Source of the DNA: Kitasatospora sp. CB01950 | GTDB lineage: Bacteria; Actinomycetota; Actinomycetes; Streptomycetales; Streptomycetaceae | DNA length: 64,000 nucleotides | Direction: 5' to 3' | Assembly (NCBI RefSeq): GCF_001905465.1 | Contig: NZ_LISX01000007.1 | Span: 258,891 to 322,890, forward strand | In this document: piece by piece, positions 15,973-25,062 of the stretch | Position numbering within the stretch: the first letter of the stretch is position 1 | Layout: every line of letters starts with the position of its first letter | Translations under genes and position numbers: made by a program | Notes under the pieces: generated by a model | What the model saw: the letters and a program-made list of their open reading frames with translations, nothing else | Told to the model about the DNA's origin: nothing | Databases searched by the model: none

Positions 15973-16876
15973 CACCCTCCCCGCCTCCTCCTCGGACGAC
16001 TCCGCAGGCCGCTCCACGGACGACTCCGCGGGCGTCGGGGCCGGCCTGGACGCGCTCGAAACCGTCGACGCGCAGCGCCCGCCGCTCACCACCGTCCTGC
16101 GCCGCTCGGTCCTCCCGCCGCTCCTCGGCGTCGCCCTGGTCCTGGTCGTCTGGCAGCTCGCCTACACCTTCCGCCTCACCACCCCCGACAAGCTCCCCAG
16201 CCCCGCCGACGTCTGGCACTCCCTCACCGAACTCTGGTACGCCGGAACGCTGTTCTCCATCATCTGGACCAGCGTCTGGCGCGGCCTGTCCGGCTTCCTG
16301 CTCTCCGTCCTGATCGGCACCCCCATCGGCCTCCTGGTCGCCCAGGTCAAGCCGGTCCGCGCCGCGCTCGGACCCGTCCTCTCCGGCCTCCAGTCGCTGC
16401 CCTCGGTCGCCTGGGTCCCCGCCGCCGTCATCTGGCTCGGCATCAACAACTCCGCGATGTACGCCGTCATCCTCCTCGGCGCCGTCCCCTCCATCGCCAA
16501 CGGCCTCATCTCCGGCGTCGACCAGGTCCCCCCGCTCTTCCTCCGCGCCGGCCAGACCCTCGGCGCCACCGGCCTCCGCGGCGCCCGCCACATCCTGCTC
16601 CCCGCCGCACTCCCCGGCTACCTGTCCGGCCTCAAGCAGGGCTGGGCCTTCTCCTGGCGCTCCCTGATGGCCGCCGAACTCATCGCCTCCTCCCCCGACC
16701 TGGGCCTCGGCCTCGGCCGCTACCTGGAGAACCAGCGCGAGTTCACCAACATGTCCGGTGTCCTCCTCGGCATCCTCCTCATCCTCACCGTCGGCGTCGC
16801 CATCGACCTCCTCTTCTTCTCCCCCCTCGAACGCCGCGTCCTCCGCAGCCGCGGTCTCCTCGTCACCACCCGCTGA
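15959..16876 (+). CDS. ABC transporter permease (SsuC-like)
   Basis: 305 aa from ATG 15959, with GGGGAG about 10 nt upstream. After a hydrophilic Ser/Asp-rich N-terminus there are about six membrane spans and the BPD-type loop ATGLRGARHILLPAALPGYLSGLKQGWAFSWRSLMAAEL, which contains the coupling EAA-like region. It forms the membrane channel with the ATPase and binding protein next door. Confidence 0.88.
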   Translation: MSSTDTLPASSSDDSAGRSTDDSAGVGAGLDALETVDAQRPPLTTVLRRSVLPPLLGVALVLVVWQLAYTFRLTTPDKLPSPADVWHSLTELWYAGTLFSIIWTSVWRGLSGFLLSVLIGTPIGLLVAQVKPVRAALGPVLSGLQSLPSVAWVPAAVIWLGINNSAMYAVILLGAVPSIANGLISGVDQVPPLFLRAGQTLGATGLRGARHILLPAALPGYLSGLKQGWAFSWRSLMAAELIASSPDLGLGLGRYLENQREFTNMSGVLLGILLILTVGVAIDLLFFSPLERRVLRSRGLLVTTR

Positions 16877-16881
16877 CACCG

Positions 16882-17946
16882 ATGCCTCCCCGCCCCCCCC
16901 CCCCCCAGCCCCCCACCCCGGCGGCTGCGCCCCGCCACGAGCAGAGCGACCGGGAGCAGGGCGGCAGCCTCGCGCCCCGCCAGGAGCGCAGCGACCTGAC
17001 GCCCCCCAACCCCGCGCCCCGTCAGGGGCGCGGGGAACTGCGCGCGACGGAAGGCAACGAGCCGCAGCCGGACACCGCGCTCACCCTCACCCACCGCCCG
17101 CTCCGGGCAGGTGAGCAACCACCGCGCCAATCGACCCACCCCGCCTCGGCCCGCCGGCGAGGCAAGGTCGCACGTACATCGGAAGGCAACGAGCCGCGCC
17201 CGGCGCGCACCGAACCCCTGCGCCCCCTCCTCCTCCTGGCCCACGGCTCCCGCGACCCCCGCCACGCCGCCACCGTCGAGGCCCTCGCCGACGCGATCCG
17301 CGAGCTCCGCCCCGAACTCCCCGTCACCACCGCGTACCTGGACCACTGCGCCCCCCGCATCGCCCAGGTCGCCCCTCGCCTCACCGACGCAATCGCGGTT
17401 CCCCTCCTCCTCAACCGCGCCTTCCACGCCAAGCACGACATCCCGGCCGCCCTCCGCGCCGCCGGCTCCACCATCCCCGTCGCCGACGTCCTGGGCCCGT
17501 CCCCTCTCCTCCTCGACGCCCTCGACCGCCGCCTCGCCGAGACCGGACTCGACGTCACCGACCCGGCCGTCCGCGCCCGCACCGGCATCGTCCTGGCCGC
17601 CGCCGGCTCCTCCGACCCGGCCGCCAACGCCACCACCCGCGCCATGGCCGCCACTTGGCAACGCACCCGCGGCTGGGCCGCCGTCACCACCGCCTACGCC
17701 TCGGCCACCACCCCCACCGTCACGGACGCCCTCACCACCCTCCGCCACGCCCCCACCGTCCACACCACCGCCGTCGCCCCGTACCTCCTCGCCCCGGGCC
17801 TCCTCCCGGACCGCATCGCCACCGCCGCAGCCACCGCCGACCATCTCGCCCCCACCCTCGGCGCCGCCCCCGAACTCGCCCGCCTGGTCCTCACCCGCCA
17901 CACCGAGGCCGCGTCCGCCACCGCCCCGAACGCCCGCACCGCCTGA
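16882..17946 (+). CDS. Sirohydrochlorin chelatase-like protein (CbiX/SirB) with an anomalous N-terminus
   Basis: The recognisable part is about residues 113-354: LLLLAHGSRDPRHAATVEAL carries the first conserved His, and AFHAKHDIPAAL further metal ligands. A second CbiX-like half follows (GIVLAAAGSSDPAANATTRAM). Chelatases of this group insert Fe or Co into sirohydrochlorin, so the gene would supply siroheme to the sulfite reductase of the same operon. The first 112 residues are Pro/Arg-rich translation of a C14 run (16893-16906), a palindromic interspersed repeat and a duplicated 17-bp segment. They look noncoding. No ATG or GTG lies in frame near the domain start; CTG 17218 or a frame change at the C-run are alternatives. 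Confidence 0.72.
   Translation: MPPRPPPPQPPTPAAAPRHEQSDREQGGSLAPRQERSDLTPPNPAPRQGRGELRATEGNEPQPDTALTLTHRPLRAGEQPPRQSTHPASARRRGKVARTSEGNEPRPARTEPLRPLLLLAHGSRDPRHAATVEALADAIRELRPELPVTTAYLDHCAPRIAQVAPRLTDAIAVPLLLNRAFHAKHDIPAALRAAGSTIPVADVLGPSPLLLDALDRRLAETGLDVTDPAVRARTGIVLAAAGSSDPAANATTRAMAATWQRTRGWAAVTTAYASATTPTVTDALTTLRHAPTVHTTAVAPYLLAPGLLPDRIATAAATADHLAPTLGAAPELARLVLTRHTEAASATAPNARTA
17010..17044. repeat. Palindromic interspersed repeat, copy 1
   Basis: CCCCGCGCCCC-GTCA-GGGGCGCGGGG is a perfect 11-bp stem with a 4-nt loop (17010-17035), continuing as AACTGCGCG. The 20-mer GGGGCGCGGGGAACTGCGCG (17025-17044) recurs exactly at 32954-32973. From memory, similar elements are frequent between genes in Streptomycetaceae. 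A 17-bp direct repeat GGAAGGCAACGAGCCGC follows at 17049 and 17181. Confidence 0.75.
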
Positions 17947-17973
17947 CCACACCATCGCCGCAGTACCCCAAAC

Positions 17974-18022
17974 ACTTGGGCCTCCGCCCCTCCCTATTCC
18001 GGGGAGCGGCAGAGGCCCAAGT
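17974..18022. terminator. Bidirectional terminator between convergent operons
   Basis: ACTTGGGCCTCCGCC (17974-17988) pairs with GGCAGAGGCCCAAGT (18008-18022), 14 of 15 positions. It separates the sulfur operon from the convergent RHS operon. Confidence 0.85.
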
Positions 18023-18040
18023 ATCGTTCGGCCCGCAGTC

Positions 18041-18451
18041 TCAGGCGGGCAGGATCGGCAGGTACTCCAGCCCCACGAGGACTGCGACCAAGCCGACCAT
18101 TGCGAACGCGGCCCGTCCCCCACGGCGCCGGGCCTCGGGGCTCCGGTCGCGCGGCGCAGGCGCCGGGCGACCGGACCGCTCGACCTCCGCGATGTCGTGC
18201 CGAAGCATCCAGAACAGCAGCGGGAAGGCCAGCAGACCGTCCGCCGCCAGCAGCAGCGAGGTCGGGATTCCCGTGCTCCGGATGCCACCGAACGGCACGG
18301 CCAGCAGCGGCATCACCGCAAGCCCGATCAGCGCCGTTCTCCGGTTCTTCCGCAGCCCGTAGACGTGGAACACAACGGCGACATTCAGCAGGTATCCGAC
18401 CGCGAGAAGGAACAGCACGAGCGGTATCGGGGGCGAATCAATCAGTGTCAT
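18041..18451 (-). CDS. Small membrane protein, putative immunity protein of the RHS gene
   Basis: 136 aa from ATG 18449-18451, 2 bp after the RHS stop codon. A longer in-frame start at 18544 would overlap the RHS gene by 91 bp and is less likely. About four hydrophobic segments are visible (PLVLFLLAVGYLLNVAVVFHVYGL, TALIGLAVMPLLAVPF, SLLLAADGLLAFPLLFWML, AMVGLVAVLVGLEYLPIL), separated by basic loops. Immunity genes of polymorphic toxins sit directly downstream of the toxin gene, and membrane immunity proteins usually face membrane-active toxins. That role is inference from position; I recognise no family. Confidence 0.6.
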   Translation of the reverse strand: MTLIDSPPIPLVLFLLAVGYLLNVAVVFHVYGLRKNRRTALIGLAVMPLLAVPFGGIRSTGIPTSLLLAADGLLAFPLLFWMLRHDIAEVERSGRPAPAPRDRSPEARRRGGRAAFAMVGLVAVLVGLEYLPILPA

Positions 18452-18453
18452 GG

Positions 18454-21400
18454 TCACCTGAAGATGGAGTACGGGCCCTGGTCTTCCTCCGGGTGGAAGT
18501 TCCAGCCAAGGGCGTTGGCGGTAAGCGGTCCCAGGCCCGCCCAAGAGCTCACGACGTTATTGTCCAAACGCGGATTATAGCCGGGCGAGAGTCGCGCGGC
18601 CTCGGCCCCGCTTCTGACTATCTCGCCTTCCAGGCCGCGGGCCAGGAAACCGACGCCGAGTTTTGCGGCGCCGCGTTCGGCCCACCCACCGAGACCGCCG
18701 CTCAGCACCGACATACCGACCACCGCGCCGTTCACCAAGGCACCCTTCTGATCGCCCCCGATGAGGTCGAGTCCGGCGGCCAAAGCGGCTGTCGCGGTGG
18801 AGGCACCGGCAAGGAACGGCGCGGCCACATCCACGACGGGAATGAACGCGACCACCACCGCCGCCATCCCAAGGACGGTACTGATATTGCCGAGGTAGTT
18901 GGCGGCAATCCGGGAATGGCACTTCCAGTCACAGTACGGGGTCACCGTCATGTGCCGTTCCGGGTGCAGCCACAGGTCGGAGAAGGCTGCGGTGATCGGG
19001 TCGGAGGCCGCAGTCAGGCAGTTCTTGTCACACTTGACCAGGTACTGCTCGCGGTGGGTTCGGCGGAGTTCCTCCTCGTCCCGGCTCGCCTTGACCAGCA
19101 GCGCTCCGGCCAGCTCCCGGGTGGCGTGCTTGACTCCTCGCCATTCGGGGCCTGACGTCGCGGCCATCGCCGTCGTGGTGCCGGGGTGGCAGAGCGACCC
19201 GCAGCCCATCGACTCCTTCCGGACGCCTCCGCCGGCCTCGGGCCCGTGGGCCTCGGGCGCGGGCGTGCTGTCGTACTCGATCGGGGCCCGGACCATTCCG
19301 CTCGGGTCGCTGCGGCCCACCGGGTCGTTATTGCTGTACGCGTACCCGTTCCACTGCTGCGGATCGGTGGTGAGGAGTACCGGGTCGGGGCTGAGGAATC
19401 GTCCCTGCACCGGGTCGTACTCGCGGGCGCCGAGGTGAGTCAGGCCGGTGGGGTCGCTGGTGCCGCCGAGGAAGCCGCGGGTGCCGGCCCAGGTGGTGGG
19501 GGCGGTGCCGCGGGTGGCCCCGAAGGGGAGGGAGTGGCGTTGGGTCATCGCGCCGCTGGCGGCGTCGATGTTGACTTCGGCGGTGCCGTGGTGGTCGCTG
19601 GTCTGGAAGGTGACCTTGTTGTCGTCGGTGCGTATCGCGGTGGCGGAGCCGAGCGGGTAGTAGCGGGTGGCAGCGGCCTTGGCAGCGCCCTTGACCAACT
19701 TGAGTTCGGTGTTGCCGAGGTAGAGGGTCCAGCTCTCGGCCGCCGCGTCGGCAGTGTCGAGGGTGTGGCCTATCAGGCGGTTGCCACCTGCGTCGTAGAG
19801 GTAGTCGGTGGTCTTGCTGGTGGTCGTGGTGGTGGTGCCGGCCGTGGTCTTCACCGTGTCGACGAGCCGGGAGAGCCTGCTCTCGGTGTCCCAGGTCAGT
19901 ACTTGGTCGCTGGTCTGGTCCGCGGTCGGCTTGAGGTGCCGTCCGACGGTGTTGCCCACATTGTCGTAGTCGTAGCTCTGCACGACGGGGGTGCCGGCTG
20001 CACCGGTGACAGTGCTGGTCGAGGTGAGGCTGTGCGGGCGGGCCGCGGTCGCGGCCGGGTAGGTGTAGGCGGTGGTGGAGTCCTGTCCGGTGTTGCCGCT
20101 CGTGTTGTGCCGGGTCTCGGTGGCCCGGGTGCCGTTGGTGTTGTAGGTCCAGCTGGTCCAGTACGGAGCCGGGCCGCCGAGCTTGGTTCCGTCAGGGACA
20201 GCGCAGGAGCCGGTGTTGGGGGTGTACCCCTCGGTCAGACGCCGGAGGTAGTCGTACTGGAAGCACTGCCGGTCGGTCCCGTCGCGGGAGGCGTCGGTCA
20301 CCGAGGTGACGTTGCCGGCCTGGTCGTAGGTGTACGCGGCTGCCCGCGCCGGAGTGCTGATGCCGTACTGGTCGGTGCGGCTGGAGGCCAGGCGCTGGGT
20401 TCCCCACTCATAGGAGTTGGTGACCACGATCTCCTTGCCTGCGGTGCCGTTGAGCTTGGCCTGCATCGGCTTGCCGGTGAGGCTGTAGCTCTGGCCGGTC
20501 TGGTAGGCGTAACCACCGTCCCTGTCGACCCCGGTGAGCCGGTGCAGAGCGTCGTACGTGAACGACAGCGATTCGCCGGGAAGGTTGCCGGCCGCCGGAT
20601 AACTGGCGCTCCTGGCCTGGCCGTCGAGGCGGTAGATGGTGCCGCTGATGTAGGTGCCGGCGAGGGCTTCCTGCCCGGGGACGGACGGGATCGTCACTGT
20701 CGTACGGGTCGGGCGGGCGAGCGCGTCGAACAGCGAGTAGGCGGTCGTGTATTGGTAGGTGGTTCCGCCGACGGTGCTGTAGCGGGTGCTGGAGGCCAGC
20801 AAGCCCTTGTTGTTCACCGGGTCCCAGGCCTGGGAGGTCAGCAGGGGCCCGGTGGCCGATCCACTGCGGGTCTCGGTCAGGCGGCCGAGGTTGTCGCGGA
20901 CGCTGGCGATGGTGTTCCCGCGTCCGTCGGTAGTGCTGGTGACTTCACCCCGGTCGTTGTAGGTCTTGACGGTCGTTCCGCTGTCGGGGTCGACGGCCTT
21001 CGTCTGCTGGCCGAGCTGGTTGTACAGCCAGGTCCACGTGGTTCCGGCCGAGTCGGTCTGCTTGGTGAGGTTGCCGGCCTTGTCGTAGCCGTAGGTGGTG
21101 GCGTCGTAGGCGCCGGTCGGTGTCGCGGCCTTGTACTGTCGCAGTTCGGTGGTACGCCCCTCCACGTCGGTGATGGTGGTGGTGGGGGTGCCGCCGGTGG
21201 GCGGGGTGACGGTGACGCGGTCGCCGTTGTACTCGGTGAGCGTGGAGTGCAGCGGGGTGCCGACGCCGTTGCCCGCCGAGACCGTGGATTTGACGGTGCG
21301 TCCGAGACCGTCGTAGGTGACCGCGGTCTGCGTCTCCAAGCCGTCGATCAGTTTGGGGTTCGTACCGACAGTCTGCAGTTGACTTGAGGGCAAACCCTCA

Positions 21401-24400
21401 ACGTAGTAAGGGGCGTAGGAAAGTGAGGCCAGGCCGCGGTCGTTGTAGAAGGTGTCGCTGAGGATCCGGCCGCCGTTATCTCCGGGCGACTGGATCTGGC
21501 GCACGCGGGCGAAGCCGTCGTAGACGGTGTAGGTGGCCTGCTGCGAGCCGTCTTCATTGAGCGTCTTGGTGGCGACGGCAGCGGCCGTGTTCTCGCCGAC
21601 GGTGTAGACGTACTCCTGGTTCGGGTTGCCCTGGCCGATCCGGTCGTGCAGCCACACCCGGAGCGTGCGGCCGAGCGCGTCGTACTGGATCTCCGTACGA
21701 CGGTTGTTGGTGTCGATGCTGTCCTTCGCCTGGCCGCGCATCAGCTCGAAGTCGACCGTGGTGATCTGTGCGGTGGCGCTGTTTCCGACCGTGGCCGGTG
21801 GAGAAGTCACCACTGTCTTGGTGGGCCGGCCGGTGGCAGGGGTGAAGGCGGTGGTGGTGGTCCGGGCATTCGGCGAGGCGGTGGTGACCGGGCTGGTCGC
21901 GCCGGTGGTGTCGTAGACGGTGCTGGATGCCAGCTCGGTGTCGCTCAGGGCCCGGCCGTAACCGTCGTAGGTCGCGGTGTTGTCCAGGTAGGTGGCACTG
22001 TTGCCGGTCCGCGTCTTGAGGGTCTCCGTCAGTGTGATGTCGCCCTTGGTCGGGGCAGTGCCGTAGCCCTGGCCGTCGAACCGGTAGCGCACGTCCGACA
22101 GCACTGCCGACGTGCCGTCGGCCTTGGTGTCGCGGTCGACGGTCGCCGCACAGGCCGCTGCGACGGTCTCGACCCGGGAGACGGAGCCGAGAATCCACGC
22201 CGAGGTGTTGTTCAGGTAAGTGGAGCGGGTGCACTTCTCGTCGCCGGTGACCGAGAGATCGCCGAGGCTCTCCACCGTGGTGGGCCGACCGTAGTCGTCG
22301 TAGCTGGTGTTGATACGGGTCTCGCGCCAGTTGCTGCCCGCGCCCTTGTCGAGTGACGTGAAGCTGCGGGTGCTGCCGGTGGCGGTCAGGTTCGCGGTGG
22401 TGGTGCCCCAGTCACGGACCCGCTTGGCGGTCTCCTTCTTCCACGGGGTACTGACGGTCTTTCCGAGGATCACGCCGCCGGGCTTGTCGTACTGCTCGGT
22501 CCGGTACTCGAAGCCGGCCCACGCGTTGTCGTCGGTGAGGGTGGTGCCCTGACCGTCGTCTATGGTGACGGAGCGCTTGCTGTTCTTGTCGGACGGGTTG
22601 TCGCGGTCGCCGTCCATGCCGCGCAGGTACCAGTGGTCGGCCTGGGTGGACATGGCGGCGTTGCCGCCGGTCTCGACGCGGACGTGGGCGTAGCCGCGCC
22701 ATTGGGACCAGGTTTTGAGCTTCTCCTTGGTCAGGCCGTCCTCGTCGTCGAAGTGCCAGGCGGCGTCGCCGAGGTAGGTGTAGTGGGTGACCATGTCGGG
22801 TGCGCCGCCGGTGCGGTCGGTGGCGATGACCGCGTCGACGACGTACTTGTTGAACCACTCCGTGGTGACCGGGCCGTCCGGGGTCTCCCGATACATCTGC
22901 GGGAAGCAGCGGGTGGTGTTGGTCTGCGGGGTGGGCAGGTTGGCCCAGGTGCAGGCCTCGCCGGAGTAGTTGACGTCGATCTGGCCGCCGATCTCGTCGG
23001 TGATCGTACCCAGGCGCTGCTTGACGAACGGCATCCGGCCGTCACCGGTCTTGTCGAGCCGGTTGACCATCTGCTTGTAGGCGAGGGTGGTCTTCGGCAG
23101 CGCGACGGCGGGGGTGGCGGAGTTGCCGGTGTGCTTGATCGTGTCCAGCAGGAGCTGGTAGTCGTAGTCGGCGGTGCCCCACTTGTGCGTCAGGTCCCAG
23201 GTGTCGACGGCGGCGTAGCTGCCGTTGGCCTGGAGGGTCTTGGCGACGACCTGGGTCAGGCGGGTGCGGGTGAAGAACGTCGGCGAGTACGTGGTGGTGC
23301 AGTCGGTGCCGTCCTTGCAGTTCTGGTCCCACGGGGTGTCGTACCAGTACTGCCGGTTGGCGTCGATCGAACCCGCGTCGCAGCGGCCCGCGGTGGTCTC
23401 CAGGCAGCGTTCGGCGGTGCCGAAATCCACCCGCGCCATCGGCTTGACCGTCGCCGAGTAGATGTCGGCCTTCTGCTGGCCGTACTCGATGTGGTCGAGG
23501 CGTCCGCCGCGCACGTAGGGGGTGCGGTCGGTGGCCTTGAGGTTGCGGCCGTAGTTGTTGGTCTCCGGCGTGTACCAGTAAGTGATGTCGTTGCCGTGCG
23601 CGTCGACCACCAGGTCGAGGTTCCACCGCCAGCCCTGCTGGCACCACGAAGCGGCGAACGTCGAGGCGTTGCACGGCTCGCCGGCGTCGTTGCCGAACAC
23701 CGGCACCGTGTACACCGACTTCGTCTCCGGCTGGCCGGCCGTCCAGTTCGGAAGCCGGTTGTAGCCGAAGTAGTAGCTGGTGCCGTCGGTCGTGGTGGCG
23801 CGGAAGTACTCTCCGTCCTTGGCGCCGTTGCCACGGGCGGTGTCGCGAACCCGGACGATCTTGGTGTTGTCGTCCCCCTTGATCCGCCACTCGTCCGCGG
23901 AGACGGGAATCAGCTCGCCGGCGTGGCCCGCGAAGCTGATGGTGGCGTTGTCGGTGCCCCAACACAGGTCGCCCGGGCTGACGGTCCCGGTCTTCGGCGC
24001 GCCGTCGTCCGCGCACGGCTTGTAGGAGCGTTCGACGAAGCCCGGGGCCATCTCGAAGCCGTCACCGGCCCACGACGCCTGGTTGTTGCTGTTGGAGGTC
24101 CGGCCGTCGATGACACCGGAGTTGTAGGACAGGCCGAGCTTCGGCGTGAGATCGCCGGGCATCGCCGTGAGCGGCATGTCGTACGACCAGTTGAACGATC
24201 CGCTGTTCAGCGAGGTCGACCAGGCCGAGGCCGAGGAGAGCGGGGTGGCCTTGTAGTCGCCGCCCGGTCCGGCCGAGCCGACGGTGGCGGCGAGGACGAC
24301 CGGGCCGCCGAACGCCTGGATGCGGGTCGAGCCGTCCGGGGCTGCGGTCAGTGCGTTCGCCTTGACCGTCTGCGCTTCGAGGTCGTTCCCACCCGGAAGC

Positions 24401-24966
24401 GGGCTCTGCACGCGGCATTCGGCCAGCTGAGGAGTGGTCAACGCACAGTCGGGCAGGCGCACCAGCTTCAGCCGGGAGCCGTACCCGGAGCCTGCGGCCA
24501 GAGCGAAGGACGAGTAGTCCACGGCCACGCCCGCGCGCTCGTCCGCGCCGACGACGGTGAACAGCAGGCCGGTGATCCCGGCCTTGGCGGCGGCGTCCTG
24601 GCCGAGCACCTCGACCTGGGCCTTCGCGGCGGTGCCCGACGAGGTGATCGAGACCGGCAGCTTGCCGGCCTTGGCCGCCTTCCCCTTCTCACCCGGGACG
24701 TCGGCGGTGGCCTTGCCCTTGCCGGGCAGGGCGCCACGTTTGCCGTCGGGCTTGCTGACGGTGGTGTCGGCCTTGCGGTCCTTGGTCTTGGCGTTGGACG
24801 TCTTGACCGGCTTCTCGGGCGAGACCGCCGACGGTGGCGTGTAGGGCTCGGCGGCCGCCGCGGCGGCCAGTGACAACGTCGGCAGCAGTGACCCGACCAG
24901 GGTGGCCGCGACGGTCGCGGCCACCCTGGTCCGAGTCCGCCGCACGACGGACCGTTCCGTTCTCAT
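18454..24966 (-). CDS. Secreted RHS/YD-repeat protein, polymorphic-toxin-like
   Basis: 2170 aa from ATG 24964-24966 (purine-rich site about 10 nt upstream; a TTG three codons earlier is the alternative). A signal peptide (RTRVAATVAATLVGSLLPTLS then an Ala run) is followed by a linker, a region with DFNWSYD-like and GLSYNSGVIDGRTSN segments near 235-290, and many YD repeats between about 1150 and 1850. The RHS core closes with LGAREYDPVQGRFLSPDP and NDPVGRSDPSG. The 280 residues after it are variable: a Cys-rich part (CDKNC, CDWKC), a hydrophobic Ala/Gly stretch, and an end without a known toxin motif. The tail has lower GC than the core, as expected for an exchangeable module. The cargo activity is unknown. 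Confidence 0.85.
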   Translation of the reverse strand: MRTERSVVRRTRTRVAATVAATLVGSLLPTLSLAAAAAAEPYTPPSAVSPEKPVKTSNAKTKDRKADTTVSKPDGKRGALPGKGKATADVPGEKGKAAKAGKLPVSITSSGTAAKAQVEVLGQDAAAKAGITGLLFTVVGADERAGVAVDYSSFALAAGSGYGSRLKLVRLPDCALTTPQLAECRVQSPLPGGNDLEAQTVKANALTAAPDGSTRIQAFGGPVVLAATVGSAGPGGDYKATPLSSASAWSTSLNSGSFNWSYDMPLTAMPGDLTPKLGLSYNSGVIDGRTSNSNNQASWAGDGFEMAPGFVERSYKPCADDGAPKTGTVSPGDLCWGTDNATISFAGHAGELIPVSADEWRIKGDDNTKIVRVRDTARGNGAKDGEYFRATTTDGTSYYFGYNRLPNWTAGQPETKSVYTVPVFGNDAGEPCNASTFAASWCQQGWRWNLDLVVDAHGNDITYWYTPETNNYGRNLKATDRTPYVRGGRLDHIEYGQQKADIYSATVKPMARVDFGTAERCLETTAGRCDAGSIDANRQYWYDTPWDQNCKDGTDCTTTYSPTFFTRTRLTQVVAKTLQANGSYAAVDTWDLTHKWGTADYDYQLLLDTIKHTGNSATPAVALPKTTLAYKQMVNRLDKTGDGRMPFVKQRLGTITDEIGGQIDVNYSGEACTWANLPTPQTNTTRCFPQMYRETPDGPVTTEWFNKYVVDAVIATDRTGGAPDMVTHYTYLGDAAWHFDDEDGLTKEKLKTWSQWRGYAHVRVETGGNAAMSTQADHWYLRGMDGDRDNPSDKNSKRSVTIDDGQGTTLTDDNAWAGFEYRTEQYDKPGGVILGKTVSTPWKKETAKRVRDWGTTTANLTATGSTRSFTSLDKGAGSNWRETRINTSYDDYGRPTTVESLGDLSVTGDEKCTRSTYLNNTSAWILGSVSRVETVAAACAATVDRDTKADGTSAVLSDVRYRFDGQGYGTAPTKGDITLTETLKTRTGNSATYLDNTATYDGYGRALSDTELASSTVYDTTGATSPVTTASPNARTTTTAFTPATGRPTKTVVTSPPATVGNSATAQITTVDFELMRGQAKDSIDTNNRRTEIQYDALGRTLRVWLHDRIGQGNPNQEYVYTVGENTAAAVATKTLNEDGSQQATYTVYDGFARVRQIQSPGDNGGRILSDTFYNDRGLASLSYAPYYVEGLPSSQLQTVGTNPKLIDGLETQTAVTYDGLGRTVKSTVSAGNGVGTPLHSTLTEYNGDRVTVTPPTGGTPTTTITDVEGRTTELRQYKAATPTGAYDATTYGYDKAGNLTKQTDSAGTTWTWLYNQLGQQTKAVDPDSGTTVKTYNDRGEVTSTTDGRGNTIASVRDNLGRLTETRSGSATGPLLTSQAWDPVNNKGLLASSTRYSTVGGTTYQYTTAYSLFDALARPTRTTVTIPSVPGQEALAGTYISGTIYRLDGQARSASYPAAGNLPGESLSFTYDALHRLTGVDRDGGYAYQTGQSYSLTGKPMQAKLNGTAGKEIVVTNSYEWGTQRLASSRTDQYGISTPARAAAYTYDQAGNVTSVTDASRDGTDRQCFQYDYLRRLTEGYTPNTGSCAVPDGTKLGGPAPYWTSWTYNTNGTRATETRHNTSGNTGQDSTTAYTYPAATAARPHSLTSTSTVTGAAGTPVVQSYDYDNVGNTVGRHLKPTADQTSDQVLTWDTESRLSRLVDTVKTTAGTTTTTTSKTTDYLYDAGGNRLIGHTLDTADAAAESWTLYLGNTELKLVKGAAKAAATRYYPLGSATAIRTDDNKVTFQTSDHHGTAEVNIDAASGAMTQRHSLPFGATRGTAPTTWAGTRGFLGGTSDPTGLTHLGAREYDPVQGRFLSPDPVLLTTDPQQWNGYAYSNNDPVGRSDPSGMVRAPIEYDSTPAPEAHGPEAGGGVRKESMGCGSLCHPGTTTAMAATSGPEWRGVKHATRELAGALLVKASRDEEELRRTHREQYLVKCDKNCLTAASDPITAAFSDLWLHPERHMTVTPYCDWKCHSRIAANYLGNISTVLGMAAVVVAFIPVVDVAAPFLAGASTATAALAAGLDLIGGDQKGALVNGAVVGMSVLSGGLGGWAERGAAKLGVGFLARGLEGEIVRSGAEAARLSPGYNPRLDNNVVSSWAGLGPLTANALGWNFHPEEDQGPYSIFR

Positions 24967-25015
24967 TCGGTGCAACTTTCTTCAGGGATGGGCCCGTTCG
25001 GGCCGTGATGGGAAA

Positions 25016-25048
25016 GCGGGCCGGGCAGCTGGGTGCTGCCCGGCCCGC
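25016..25048 (-). terminator. Strong hairpin between the LamG and RHS genes
   Basis: GCGGGCCGGGCAGC (25016-25029) and GCTGCCCGGCCCGC (25035-25048) form a perfect 14-bp stem with a 5-nt loop. A second small hairpin GGCCCG-TT-CGGGCC follows toward RHS at 24991-25004. The pair may tune RHS expression below that of the LamG gene. Confidence 0.7.
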
Positions 25049-25062
25049 TCGAAAGAGATGGC

